Shown here: one piece after another, positions 50,293-58,915 of the stretch
Layout of the letters: each line of letters begins with the position of its first letter
Position numbering within the stretch: the first letter of the stretch is position 1
Assembly (NCBI RefSeq): GCF_023028225.1
Contig: NZ_CP095482.1
Location: 496,001-560,000, forward strand
Length of the DNA: 64,000 bases
From: Halorientalis litorea
GTDB lineage: Archaea > Halobacteriota > Halobacteria > Halobacteriales > Haloarculaceae
Direction: 5' to 3'
Notes under the pieces: generated by a model
Seen by the model: only the letters and a program-made list of their open reading frames with translations
Database searches by the model: none
Told to the model about the DNA's origin: nothing
Translations under genes and position numbers: made by a program

Positions 50293-50632
50293 CCGCGCCC
50301 ACCGAGTCGTCGAACTCACTTCGTCGGCGTCGGTAGCCGTCGTCTCGGCTACCGGCACGTGTTTTCTTTCGAGGGTAGAAACCAATTTTGTACAGTTTTA
50401 CCGCCGAATACATTCTGTAAGTGCGTATTTCGGCCGCAAATTACCTCGTAGACCAAAGAGATTATGTCCGGAAGAAGTCACATATCACACGAATGTTACG
50501 GAGGCAGGCACACAAGGGCAACCGTCGGTACTGTCGCGGTACCGGGCGGGAACACGGGACACCAATTTCGGCGGATGGATGCTGCTGCGGCGAGCGGCGA
50601 GTCGCGGCAGAACGTGTCAGTAAACGAGATAG
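50293..50632 (+). promoter_or_regulatory. 340-bp leader/promoter region before the HEAT-coiled-coil-bactofilin operon
   Basis: I find no convincing gene here. The region is AT-rich between 50360 and 50470. It contains an imperfect inverted repeat GGTAGAAAC (50374-50382) / GTTTTACC (50395-50402) over TATA-like TTTTAC, and a hairpin CGGTAC N7 GTACCG at 50526-50544. A 103-codon frame from 50464 overlaps the next gene out of frame and has no domain, so I leave it out. A long 5' leader is likely. Confidence 0.4.
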
Positions 50633-51898
50633 ATGATATTCTTTCTGTTGAAAATCGTCCGGTTCTTCGTCGGACTGTTGGTGAAAGTAGTGTCGTTGCC
50701 GGTGAAGTTGGTGTTGAAACTGCTCGGGGCACAGCAGTCCGACGACGAGGCGTTCCCGTCGAGCGACCCTGACACGGGAACCGCTAGTGGGGCTGTCACT
50801 TCCACGGACACCGAGACGACGGCCGCTGACGGCCCGCTCGATGTCGGGGCCGCACAGGCGAAGACGAACATCGAGCGGTTCCGCAAGGGGATGCTCGCCG
50901 TCGGCGCGCTCCAGTTGCTACTGGGACTCGTCAGCATCTACGGGCTGTTACAGGCGCAACTGACGCAGCTACCAGCCGGACTCGTCGGGAGCGTCGTCGG
51001 CGTCTCGCTCCTCTTCGCGCTAGTCCCCATCGTGGTCGGCCTCAAACTCCGGTCGTACCCGTCCGGACTGTGGTACGTCGGGATGGGGATGTGCGTACTC
51101 GTCGCCGTCGGGTCGCTGTTTGAACTCCCCGGCGGCCTCGTCGGGACGGCCGTCTACGGCGCGCTCGGCTACCTCGGCTACACCGGCCGTCCGGCACTCT
51201 CGACACTCGGCGACGGTGACCCGGCCGGCGAGAGTCGAACGGAGACGCCACACCAGCCGAACACACAGGGCACTGCACCGGCGGACGCGGGCGGTGAGAC
51301 GGTGCCGGCGTCGGACTCGAACACTGCCAGCGCGGACACGGGGACGGAAACCACCCCGGCGGCCAGTGACCGGGACACGTCGCCGACGGGCGTGCCCAGC
51401 GATTCCACAGCACCCGCGACAGCCACGGACGAGGAGAGGGCGGCGGACGCAGGCGCCGAAACGGACGACGGTTCCGCCGCGCCAGCGGAGGCGGCGGACG
51501 ACGCTGAAACAGCGGAGACGGCCGCCGACGGTGCGACCGCCACAGCCGAACCGGACGGCGCAGACGAGGACGGCGATACGACACCGGCGGCGGACGCCGG
51601 GAGTGATACCCTCGAAGGCTATCACGACGAACTGACCGCGCCAGACCCCGAGACACGGGAATCGGCCGTCGCGGACCTCGCGGCCGCGACTCGGGAGGAC
51701 GCAGTCCCGAGTCAGGCCGCCATCGACGCGCTCACCGAGCGGCTCGACGACGACGACGCCGCCGTCCGGGCCGCCGCCTGTCGGGCACTCGGTGACCTCG
51801 GTGCGGAGCGGGCGAAGCCGACGCTGAAAGACCTGCGCCTCGACACGGACCCGGACGTAAGTCGCGCAGCGAGTCAAGCACTCAGGGAGATAGAATGA
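50633..51898 (+). CDS. Membrane protein with C-terminal HEAT-type repeats (operon gene 1)
   Basis: This 421-residue protein has an N-terminal amphipathic/hydrophobic anchor (MIFFLLKIVRFFVGLLVKVVSLPVKLVLKLLGAQ). A helical membrane region follows (residues 85-185: GMLAVGALQLLLGLVSIYGLL, LVGSVVGVSLLFALVPIVVGLKL, GLWYVGMGMCVLVAVGSLF), then a very long acidic Ala/Asp/Thr-rich disordered linker (residues 190-325) and two HEAT-like repeats (TRESAVADLAAATREDAV..., LDDDDAAVRAAACRALGDLGAERAKPTLKDLRLDTDPDVSRAASQALREIE). It could hold a partner at the membrane. Its stop overlaps a mini-ORF (ATGA). Confidence 0.75.
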   Translation: MIFFLLKIVRFFVGLLVKVVSLPVKLVLKLLGAQQSDDEAFPSSDPDTGTASGAVTSTDTETTAADGPLDVGAAQAKTNIERFRKGMLAVGALQLLLGLVSIYGLLQAQLTQLPAGLVGSVVGVSLLFALVPIVVGLKLRSYPSGLWYVGMGMCVLVAVGSLFELPGGLVGTAVYGALGYLGYTGRPALSTLGDGDPAGESRTETPHQPNTQGTAPADAGGETVPASDSNTASADTGTETTPAASDRDTSPTGVPSDSTAPATATDEERAADAGAETDDGSAAPAEAADDAETAETAADGATATAEPDGADEDGDTTPAADAGSDTLEGYHDELTAPDPETRESAVADLAAATREDAVPSQAAIDALTERLDDDDAAVRAAACRALGDLGAERAKPTLKDLRLDTDPDVSRAASQALREIE

Positions 51899-51999
51899 CC
51901 GACACGAACCCGACGACAGTTCCACGAACCGGACGCACAGTTTCGAGCCAGCGACACGACACCACGGAACTCGGAGGTGACGGCGATGCGCGTGCGTGA
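51895..51999 (+). CDS. Candidate 34-residue mini-ORF in the operon
   Basis: The ATGA overlap with the upstream stop opens a 34-codon frame (MTDTNPTTVPRTGRTVSSQ...GDGDARA) that runs to TGA at 51999, overlapping the next gene's first 14 bases. It contains the Shine-Dalgarno of that gene. It may be a real microprotein or a translational coupler; it has no recognised domain. Confidence 0.35.
   Translation: MTDTNPTTVPRTGRTVSSQRHDTTELGGDGDARA
51973..51980 (+). promoter_or_regulatory. Consensus Shine-Dalgarno for operon gene 2
   Basis: GGAGGTGA lies 5 nt before the ATG at 51986, an excellent match to the 16S 3' end and rare in this mostly leaderless or overlap-driven window. It decides the start over the in-frame GTG at 51977. 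Confidence 0.7.
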
Positions 52000-53653
52000 T
52001 GTCGTGTACGAGAGCGACGGACCGGCCGACGAGGACACGGCGCGGGCACTCGCAATCAACGAGGTTCTGCGGGAACCGCTGTCGGAGTTCCTCGACGAAC
52101 AGCAGACGCGGTTGCGGTACGTGCTCGCAATCGGACTCGTCGCCGTCGTCCTCGGCGTCGGTGCACTGGCCGCCGATGCCGGCGCGGCGGTCGGCGGCGG
52201 CCTCGTCGCGGTCGGTCTCGCCGTCGGCGGCGGTGGCTACGCGTACCTCAACAGCCAGTCGCCCGACGTGACGGTTCGGTCGGTGCAGAAGGGATACTGG
52301 ACGGCGCACTGCCTCCCCGTACAGGACGGGGCGATACTCTACGACGCCACGAAGTCGGTCGGGACGACGCGGTTCGAACTCGAACAGTTGACCGACCCGG
52401 AGGCGATTGCCAGCGCGAACGAACGGCTCACCGACATCGAAGAGTTCCCCGTCGTGATGCCCCGAGACGGAAACGTCGAGGAGACAGTTACGGGGACGCT
52501 CGACGAGGTCAAGGCCGAAATCGAGACGGCAGAGCAGTACACCGTGCAGGCACCAGTCGTCCCGGCTGAGGGGGCCGAACGCGAGGCCGTCGAGTCGTTG
52601 GCGGGACTGGCCGAGGACGACAGCGTCTCGGCGGACGTGGACGTGTCGGTCGACGAGGCACGGAGCGACGTCCGAGAACTGGACGAGTTAGAGCAGATGG
52701 CGGCCGCCGAGGGTGCCGAGAGCGAACTGGAGTCGCTGTCGGACACTAGCCGGCAGTTGGTCGAGGACCTCTCGGGGATGCAGGAGACTGCGGTCGACCT
52801 GCTGAACGACCACATCGGGACGGCGGCGGACGCGTTCGGCCTCGTGAGCTACAACTTCTACTGTCCCGACTGCCAGACGGACGACATCGACTCGGTCGTC
52901 GAACTGTCCGACCCACAGGATGGCGACTGGTACTGTGAGACGTGCCGGACGACCCACGACACGGCAGCCGTCATCCCGCGCCACCGCATCAAGGACGATA
53001 TCGTCAACCCCGTCTGGGACCAGTTGTGGCGAGAGAAAGACGACCAACGGCGCGAGATTTACGAGAACATCGAGGACCAGAAGGCGGACCTGCAGGAACG
53101 AGAGTTCGAGCAACGCCGTGAGGAGATTCGGTCGACGACCGACCGCATTCGAGAACTCCGGTCCCGGATTCGTGACCTCAAGACCGAGGCGAAGGCCGCC
53201 GAGGGGAAAGTCTCCGAAATCGGCGACCTGATGGTCAAATACGAGCGGCTCCACGACCAGCGAAAGCAGGCCTTCGAGGAGGAAGTCGAGTCGTCCTTCG
53301 CGGAAATCGACGCCGAGACGGACCAGATACTCGAAGAGACGCGCAACGAGGAACAGAAGCGAATCGAGGCGGCAGAGCAGGCGGCCAAAGAGAAAGCCGA
53401 GATGATGCGCGAAGAGGAGCGGCGGCGGGAAGTGGAGAAGTTCGTCGCCGAGCAACAACTGGCGGACGAACGCGCCCGTGCGCAGCTCGAACATCAAAAG
53501 GAAGAGATGGCGATGGAACGCAAACACCACCGCGAGGACTGGATGCTCGAAACCCGGGGACGCACGTCGTTCTCGGGACACATCGACAAGATGCGACAGC
53601 GGAAAGACCGGGTGCTCGGAGCCACGGCGCGCGACCACGGGGGTGATTCCTGA
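51986..53653 (+). CDS. Membrane, zinc-ribbon and coiled-coil protein (operon gene 2)
   Basis: This 555-residue protein has a membrane hairpin at residues 43-90 (YVLAIGLVAVVLGVGALAADAGAAVGGGLVAVGLAVGGGGYAYL), a soluble alpha/beta region (95-285) including acidic helices, a zinc ribbon near 288-325 (FYCPDCQTDDID...WYCETCRTTH) and a long, highly charged coiled coil (345-530, KDDQRREIYENIEDQKADLQEREFEQRREEIRS...AEQAAKEKAEMMREEERRREVEKF). It resembles no named family to me. Its stop overlaps gene 3 (TGATG), so complex formation with the coiled-coil protein encoded there is likely. Confidence 0.75.
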   Translation: MRVRDVVYESDGPADEDTARALAINEVLREPLSEFLDEQQTRLRYVLAIGLVAVVLGVGALAADAGAAVGGGLVAVGLAVGGGGYAYLNSQSPDVTVRSVQKGYWTAHCLPVQDGAILYDATKSVGTTRFELEQLTDPEAIASANERLTDIEEFPVVMPRDGNVEETVTGTLDEVKAEIETAEQYTVQAPVVPAEGAEREAVESLAGLAEDDSVSADVDVSVDEARSDVRELDELEQMAAAEGAESELESLSDTSRQLVEDLSGMQETAVDLLNDHIGTAADAFGLVSYNFYCPDCQTDDIDSVVELSDPQDGDWYCETCRTTHDTAAVIPRHRIKDDIVNPVWDQLWREKDDQRREIYENIEDQKADLQEREFEQRREEIRSTTDRIRELRSRIRDLKTEAKAAEGKVSEIGDLMVKYERLHDQRKQAFEEEVESSFAEIDAETDQILEETRNEEQKRIEAAEQAAKEKAEMMREEERRREVEKFVAEQQLADERARAQLEHQKEEMAMERKHHREDWMLETRGRTSFSGHIDKMRQRKDRVLGATARDHGGDS

Positions 53654-54600
53654 TGGCGAACGACGACCTACTGAAGCCGCTCCGGGCGATAAACGAGACC
53701 ATCGCGAACCTCCGGCAGGACGTTCAGAAACTCACCGGAGAGGCCAAGAAAATCAAGGAGGCCATCACCGAGTCCGCTCAGACGATTCGTGACGCCATTC
53801 AGGAGAACATCCAGGCACAGGCGGAACTCAAGCTGATGGAGTACGTCATGGAGGTGAAGTCGGTCAAGCCACAGATAGACGCCGAGTTCGAGCAAATCAA
53901 GACCGAGCGGAGTGAGCTCGAAGGTCGACTCGAGAGCATCGGCGAGCGGTACGAGCGGAAACAGGCCGAGCTGGACGAGAAGGCACAGGAGCGAATCCGG
54001 GACCTCGGGTCACACATCTTCGAGATAGAGGAAGACCAGTTCGAGAACGGTATCGAGGACCCGTTCACGTCGCAAGTGACCACCGCGTGGCAGGCACTCC
54101 AAGCACACAACGCGGACGTGGGGGAAGAGCGGTCACAGGCGGTCCGAGATACCACGAGCGAAGCCGTCCAGACGATGTACGACTTCGTCGACCGACAGGA
54201 GCAACTCCTCGACACCATCGAGGACCACCGGTTCGACTCGGCCGAAACGCCGTTGCCGACCGACGAGTACGACCAGTTACAGGTGCCGTACTACGTCGTC
54301 GAGTACGAGCAGGACGGTGTCGTGAACCAGCAGGTCGTCGTCCCGTCACAGGTGTCGAACGACGGGACCGACTGGTGTGCCGCCTCGCTCGACGCCGACG
54401 CTGGCGTCGAGTCACTCATGGGTAACGTCACCCCGGTATCGGACCCGGCGACGACCGACACGCTGTCGGAAGGAACCGTCAGTGAGGCGCTCGGTCGGTA
54501 CGGCGAGTCGTCGCCGCTCGGCCTCTCGTACGCCGACGCCGCGACGGACGCCATGCCGGACAGTGGCAGGGTCGAGGTCCAACAGGAGGTCGACGAGTAA
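53653..54600 (+). CDS. Coiled-coil protein (operon gene 3)
   Basis: This 315-residue soluble protein is helical and coiled-coil for its first 200 residues (LLKPLRAINETIANLRQDVQKLTGEAKKIKEAITESAQTIRDAIQENIQAQAELKLMEY..., ERSELEGRLESIGERYERKQAELDEKAQERI), with a more globular end (QVPYYVVEYEQDGVVNQQVVVPSQVSND). The regular heptads suggest a rod or oligomer. Both ends overlap neighbours (TGATG, TAATG). No known domain is recognised. Confidence 0.75.
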   Translation: MANDDLLKPLRAINETIANLRQDVQKLTGEAKKIKEAITESAQTIRDAIQENIQAQAELKLMEYVMEVKSVKPQIDAEFEQIKTERSELEGRLESIGERYERKQAELDEKAQERIRDLGSHIFEIEEDQFENGIEDPFTSQVTTAWQALQAHNADVGEERSQAVRDTTSEAVQTMYDFVDRQEQLLDTIEDHRFDSAETPLPTDEYDQLQVPYYVVEYEQDGVVNQQVVVPSQVSNDGTDWCAASLDADAGVESLMGNVTPVSDPATTDTLSEGTVSEALGRYGESSPLGLSYADAATDAMPDSGRVEVQQEVDE

Positions 54601-55409
54601 TGGCGCACATCGAGCAAAACCGTGCCGTCGTCGAGAGCGACGAGACGTTCGACGGGCGCATCGCTCCGGCCGAGCAGGCGGAAATCGGTCGTCCCGTCCG
54701 GTTGCGCGACGGAGCAACCATCGAGGGGAGCGTGTACGGTGGAACTGTCGAAACCGAGGCCGGAGTCACCGTCGAGGGGTCGGTCATGGCCGACGACGGC
54801 ATCGAACTCGACGGAACCCGCGTCGGCGGCGAAGTCGGCACACCCGACAAGGTAGTTGCGTCCGACAGCCACATCGACGGGACGGTCACCGGACAGCGGG
54901 TCCGACTCGTCGACTGTATCGTTCGCGGGAACGTCGTCGGGGCGAACGTCATCCTCGAAGACTGCATCGTCTTGGGTATCGCGACTGCGGAGCGTCGCCT
55001 CGCCGTCGAGGACTCGCTGTGTTACACGTTCCGCAGTCAGGGTGAGACCGAACTCCGGGACGCCACGCTCGTTCTCCCGCAGGCCATCGCGGACGGGCCG
55101 CTCGACATCGAAACGCCGGTCACGGTGGCCGGACTCGGGAACATGGACGTGACCGACGACGCCGAGAGCGACGGGCGTCTGCCGGAGATGGACGCGAACG
55201 ACTGCTACGAACAGGACGGGACGACGTACCTCACGCTCGCGCCACGCATCCTCAACCTCGAAAAGGTCACCGGCCGTCTCGAAGAACTCGAGCGAGCGGT
55301 GATGGCCGCCGTCGACGACACGAGCGGCGACGGCGGCACCGAGATGAGCGTCGAGGACGTCCTCTCGCTGTTCGACGTCGACCACGGACACGCGTCGACG
55401 CCGGGCTGA
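54600..55409 (+). CDS. Bactofilin-like polymer-forming beta-helix protein (operon gene 4)
   Basis: This 269-residue protein has a repetitive G-V/I pattern (about residues 15-165: GRPVRLRDGATIEGSVYGGTVETEAGVTVEGSVMADDGIELDGTRVGGEVGTPDKVVASDSHIDGTVTGQRVRLVDCIVRGNVVGANVILEDCIVLG) that spells a right-handed beta-helix as in bactofilins/halofilins, which polymerise without nucleotide. The C-terminus has a short helix (LEKVTGRLEELERAVMAAVDD). It overlaps gene 3 by TAATG. Its location in the operon points to a scaffold for the membrane and coiled-coil partners. Confidence 0.7.
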   Translation: MAHIEQNRAVVESDETFDGRIAPAEQAEIGRPVRLRDGATIEGSVYGGTVETEAGVTVEGSVMADDGIELDGTRVGGEVGTPDKVVASDSHIDGTVTGQRVRLVDCIVRGNVVGANVILEDCIVLGIATAERRLAVEDSLCYTFRSQGETELRDATLVLPQAIADGPLDIETPVTVAGLGNMDVTDDAESDGRLPEMDANDCYEQDGTTYLTLAPRILNLEKVTGRLEELERAVMAAVDDTSGDGGTEMSVEDVLSLFDVDHGHASTPG

Positions 55410-55479
55410 CGCCGCCTCTCGGGTGCCCCGCCGCGGAGTCAGTCACTCTCGGCGAGGGTCCTGAATCGGTGGCCCGGTC

Positions 55480-55851
55480 TCAGGCGTCTCGTTCGAGAGT
55501 CTCCCGTCGGTTTTCGTACTCTTCGTCGGTCACCTCGCCCCGGGCGTAGGCACGGCGGAGTTCTTCGAGCGCGGTGTCGGCGTCGCGCTGGCCGCCCGCT
55601 ACCGTCCGATAGACGAGGTAGCCGCCGCCGACGAGTGCGGCGAGGAACAGGAGTCACATCACGATGGCTCCGACGAACAGCCACCCCGATATCGTTCCGT
55701 CGCCCCACATTCCGCTCCCCCACATCCCGCCCATCATCGGACCACTCCCCATCATCCCGGTGCCCAGGAACAGTATCGGGAGGACGACGACGGCACCGAG
55801 AACGAGCAAGGCAATCGTGACGAGTTGACGGCTGCCTGTATTTTCTTACAT
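55480..55851 (-). pseudogene. SHOCT-domain membrane protein, two in-frame nonsense codons
   Basis: One reading frame carries a complete SHOCT-type protein: ENTGSRQLVTIALLVLGAVV...GTGMMGSGPMMGGMWGSG, then a second helix LLFLAALVGGGYLVYRTVAG, and ending ALEELRRAYARGEVTDEEYENRRETLERDA. Codon 2 after the ATG at 55851 is TAA (55848-55846), where CAA is expected, and TGA (55656-55654) interrupts the second helix. Neither half has its own good start. The frame and domain order are intact, so decay is recent. Confidence 0.75.
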
Positions 55852-56082
55852 ATATCTCTGTGGGCCGCTGGTTAGTAGTACACCCCCCCTCTTTCAATGC
55901 GATTGCGCTTTATATGCTATCGTCGGTGCGTGCGGTATCTTTCGGCACGAAGGGGGATGGTGCCCGGAAAGCTTCGATTCGAACTGGAGCGTCGAATCGT
56001 ACGACGTGCTTCGAGAAGGTTCGGCGTCACCGGAGACGCGGCCCGCTGTGACTGCTCAGTGACTCGCTCGATGCCTTCCCTC

Positions 56083-56420
56083 TCAAATAGCCGTAATCGC
56101 AAGCACAACAAACCCCATCGCAAGCAGCGACGGGAGTGACTAAGCCCCCAGCAGCAAGCTGCTCAACGTCTGACGGAAGCACCGGCCCCGTCTGCCTCGC
56201 TTGCTCAAACAAATAACTACGCACCGCAAACAGCACAGCAACCACCCAGTCAGTGCTAACCCCATGCCCCTGGTCGGGAATCGTTGTCCGATTCCACCGA
56301 TACCGAACCGCAAGTACCCCAACAAACACGCCACCGACAACATAGATTAGCTCGATTCTGGCTGGGCTGAGAGAAAGAAGACGTACGATACAGCCGGAGA
56401 AAAAGTATCTCTTAGTGGGT
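56083..56420 (-). pseudogene. Frameshifted remnant of a small membrane protein
   Basis: On the minus strand an uninterrupted frame reads RIELIYVVGGVFVGVLAVRYRWN, then DQGHGVSTDWVVAVLFAVRSYLFEQARQTGPVLPSDVEQLAAGGL, but lacks an ATG. A hydrophobic C-terminal helix LPSLLAMGFVVLAITAI is found in another frame after about 56145. A one-base shift would join them. The family is unknown. It lies directly downstream of the MFS gene. The rest of 55852-56082 shows no gene. Confidence 0.4.
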
Positions 56421-57709
56421 TAGTCCTGCGGAACTGTCTGGGTCGGCTGCTCTGTGGCAGGTGCGGGAGGCTCGTGTGTCCCGAAGTCTGGGTGAGTCTC
56501 TTCCATCCAGAGATATACGACTGCCCCGGAAATGAACATCAGGATCGCAGTCATGTAGAATGCGGCTTCGGCGTTCACGAACTCCATCGAGAGTCCGATC
56601 AGGATCGCGCCGACGGCGTAGCCGGAATCGCGCCACATCCGGTAGACTCCCATCCCTGCCGACCGCCACGTCGGGTGAGCAGCGTCGCTCGGTACAGTCA
56701 TCAGGTTCGGATACAGCAACGCCATGCCGAGACCGGACATCGCGGCCAAGACTGTCCACGCGAGGTACCCCTCGACGAGTACCATTCCGAGGACGCCAGC
56801 ACCTGCGAGGAACATCCCCCAGATGACGGGCGGCCGGCGACCGATACGGTCAGCAAGTCCACCGGTCGCAATCTGGAGGAAGTACATCGCGCTGTGGACA
56901 CCGACGACGACACCGACAGCCGCAATACCAAGCCCCTGGCTTACCAGATACAGCGGGACGGCGATCCAGAACAGCGTGTCGACGAAGTTCTCGATATGAC
57001 CGGCCTGAGCCGCAGCGAACAGCGTCTCGTCACCGTAGGTCGCTCGCTTCACCACCTCGTTGAACGGCAGGTTCGCGTCGTGGTGGTCGTCGTCACCTTC
57101 GGCTTGGGCGTATTGGACGGTTTCCTTGATCAGGAAGATGGAGATGAGGAACGCCAGCACGACGACGACGGCCAGGAAGTAGAACGGCTCCGGCCGGAGG
57201 CTCCACTGCCCAGCAATAACGCCAGTGAGCCATGCCCCGACGGCAACGCCAGTGTAGCCGAACGACTCATCGATTCCGACCGCAAGGCCACGCTGGTCGG
57301 GCCCTGCGAGGTCAATCTTCGCGTTGATCGCCATACTCCACGTCAGCGCCTGGTTGATACCGAGCAGGATGTTCCCGACGGTGATCCAGCCCCAACTCGG
57401 AGCGAAGATGAGGATAATCGGCAAGGGGAGTGCCGTCGCCCACCCGGCGACGAGGACTGGCTTCCGGCCGTAATCCTCACCCCATTTGCCAGCGTAGAGA
57501 TTGAGGACCGATTTCACGATTCCGAACGAGACGACGAACGAACCGATAACCAGGAACGATTCGACGCCGAGTACCTCTTCGCCCAGAATGGGGACGACGG
57601 TCCGTTCGGACCCGATGGTTAGGCCGGTGGCGAACACCAGCAGGACGTGGAGTGAGAACTGTCCGAGATGCTCGCGGATTCCCTGTCTGATTTCAGTTCC
57701 CGGACTCAT
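56420..57709 (-). CDS. Major facilitator superfamily transporter (island)
   Basis: This 429-residue protein has twelve predicted helices, the MFS motif GKWGEDYGRKPVLVAGWATALPLP between helices 2 and 3 and GGLADRIGRRPPVIWGMFLAGAGVLG in the second half. The His-rich loop (GDDDHHDANLP) lies mid-protein. It begins 4 nt after the rhodanese/MBL gene, so they form one operon; the substrate may be a sulfur compound, as inferred from that partner. Start ATG 57709 is chosen over a longer frame that is antisense to the neighbour. Confidence 0.83.
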   Translation of the reverse strand: MSPGTEIRQGIREHLGQFSLHVLLVFATGLTIGSERTVVPILGEEVLGVESFLVIGSFVVSFGIVKSVLNLYAGKWGEDYGRKPVLVAGWATALPLPIILIFAPSWGWITVGNILLGINQALTWSMAINAKIDLAGPDQRGLAVGIDESFGYTGVAVGAWLTGVIAGQWSLRPEPFYFLAVVVVLAFLISIFLIKETVQYAQAEGDDDHHDANLPFNEVVKRATYGDETLFAAAQAGHIENFVDTLFWIAVPLYLVSQGLGIAAVGVVVGVHSAMYFLQIATGGLADRIGRRPPVIWGMFLAGAGVLGMVLVEGYLAWTVLAAMSGLGMALLYPNLMTVPSDAAHPTWRSAGMGVYRMWRDSGYAVGAILIGLSMEFVNAEAAFYMTAILMFISGAVVYLWMEETHPDFGTHEPPAPATEQPTQTVPQD

Positions 57710-57713
57710 AGGT

Positions 57714-58826
57714 TCATTCAGCAGCGCAGTTGTTGGGGCCCAGTTCCAGTTCGGCCAGTTCGTCGCTCGGGACCGATTCCTGTCCGACGTTCGTCCGCTT
57801 GACGCGCTCGAAGTTCGGCGGGTGATCCGGGATGTCAGCTGCGAGTTCGCGGACGAACTCCTCTCGGTCGCGGCCAAGGTCGTCGTTCCAGTCCTTGACC
57901 TCCGCAAGGGTCGCCGACACCGGTGGTTCGGGCGAGCCAGGGTCGTGTGCTGGCAGGACCAGCGCGTCGTCCGGTCGGGCCAGCAATCGCTGAAGACTCT
58001 CGTAGAGCGTCGCCGCGTTCTGTTCGACGTCGGAGTCCTCGATTCCCGCTTCGACACCGAGTTCGACGCGTCCCACGCTCTCGTGAAAGAGTGTATCGCC
58101 CGTGATCAGGGCGGCACCGTCGATGTCGAACGAGACGCTCCCCTCGCTGTGTCCCGGCGTGTGAATGACCTCGATGTCGAGACTGCCGACTGTTACAGTT
58201 TGTCCGTCCTCGGCTGGCGTCGCGTCGATTGCGAGAGCATCCTTCGGATGGAGGTAGTAGGGGACGCCGTGATGGTCGGCGAGCTCCGCCGCACCCGAGA
58301 CGTGGTCGGCGTGGGCGTGCGTGTCGAAGACCCCGACCAAGTCGGCGTCGTACTCCTCGACAATGGCCTCGTATTCGTCGAGATAGTGTGACGGGTCGAA
58401 GACGACTGCTTCACCGCCTGAAACGAGAACGTGCGAGAGGCAGCCCTTCCCCGGGCGTGCGACCTGAATGAGCGTGCCATCGATATCGGCGGGTACCTCC
58501 GCGTACCGGTGGACACGGCTCCAGCCGTTCATCCCATCGGTGAGCGTCACCGCATCGTAGTCCAACTCCTGGAGAACTTCTGTCGCGGTCTCAGAGACGA
58601 CACCTGCGGCACAGACCGTGACGACTCGGTCGTCACGGGGCAAGTCTGAGAGGGCGTCCTTGGCCTGTTCAGGGTCGTCAGTTAATTCGTCGTAGACATC
58701 GACGTTGATGCTGTCTGGGATATGCCAGTCCTCGAAATCCGCTTCGTGGCGAATATCGAGGACGAGCGGCCCGCCATCACCATTCCGCAACTGTGCGCTG
58801 AGTTCTTCCGGCGTGATCTCCTGCAT
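57714..58826 (-). CDS. Rhodanese-persulfide dioxygenase-like MBL fusion (island)
   Basis: This 370-residue protein has an N-terminal rhodanese domain (residues 1-100: EELSAQLRNGDGGPLVLDIRHEADFEDWHIPDSINVDVYDEL, with the active Cys in VVTVCAAGVVSETA) followed by a metallo-beta-lactamase domain with THAHADHVSGAAELA, HTPGHSEGSVSFDIDGAALITGDTLF and LPAHDPGSPE. The order and motifs resemble ETHE1-type persulfide dioxygenases fused to sulfurtransferase, so a role in sulfide or polysulfide detoxification is likely. A leaderless promoter with ATATATCC lies 20-27 bp upstream. Confidence 0.85.
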   Translation of the reverse strand: MQEITPEELSAQLRNGDGGPLVLDIRHEADFEDWHIPDSINVDVYDELTDDPEQAKDALSDLPRDDRVVTVCAAGVVSETATEVLQELDYDAVTLTDGMNGWSRVHRYAEVPADIDGTLIQVARPGKGCLSHVLVSGGEAVVFDPSHYLDEYEAIVEEYDADLVGVFDTHAHADHVSGAAELADHHGVPYYLHPKDALAIDATPAEDGQTVTVGSLDIEVIHTPGHSEGSVSFDIDGAALITGDTLFHESVGRVELGVEAGIEDSDVEQNAATLYESLQRLLARPDDALVLPAHDPGSPEPPVSATLAEVKDWNDDLGRDREEFVRELAADIPDHPPNFERVKRTNVGQESVPSDELAELELGPNNCAAE

Positions 58827-58915
58827 CGGTATCCCTGAATAGAGGATATATTTGTATATACGAACTGCCGGACATGACCGGCATCGTTAATTTTGACCAG
58901 CCCAAAGTTGGCCGT
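58827..58915. promoter_or_regulatory. Divergent promoter of the rhodanese/MBL operon and HTH-10 gene
   Basis: An AT-rich stretch (TATATTTGTATATA, 58847-58860) provides the TATA box of the leftward gene, and GTTAATTTT (58886-58894) about 25 bp before ATG 58916 that of the rightward regulator. The arrangement is typical for a local regulator controlling its divergent partner. Confidence 0.55.

Noticed and set aside
50464-50772. 103-codon frame before and overlapping operon gene 1.
   Set aside because: It runs out of frame into a convincing membrane-anchor coding start and its translation has no domain features.
55480-55851. Recoded (readthrough/selenocysteine-type) SHOCT gene.
   Set aside because: A second, different stop (TAA) at codon 2 and the lack of any recoding structure make pseudogenisation more likely.
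55897-56139. Arg-rich 80-codon plus-strand frame in the island edge.
   Set aside because: It has no start context or domain and overlaps a minus-strand remnant; it is regarded as noise.
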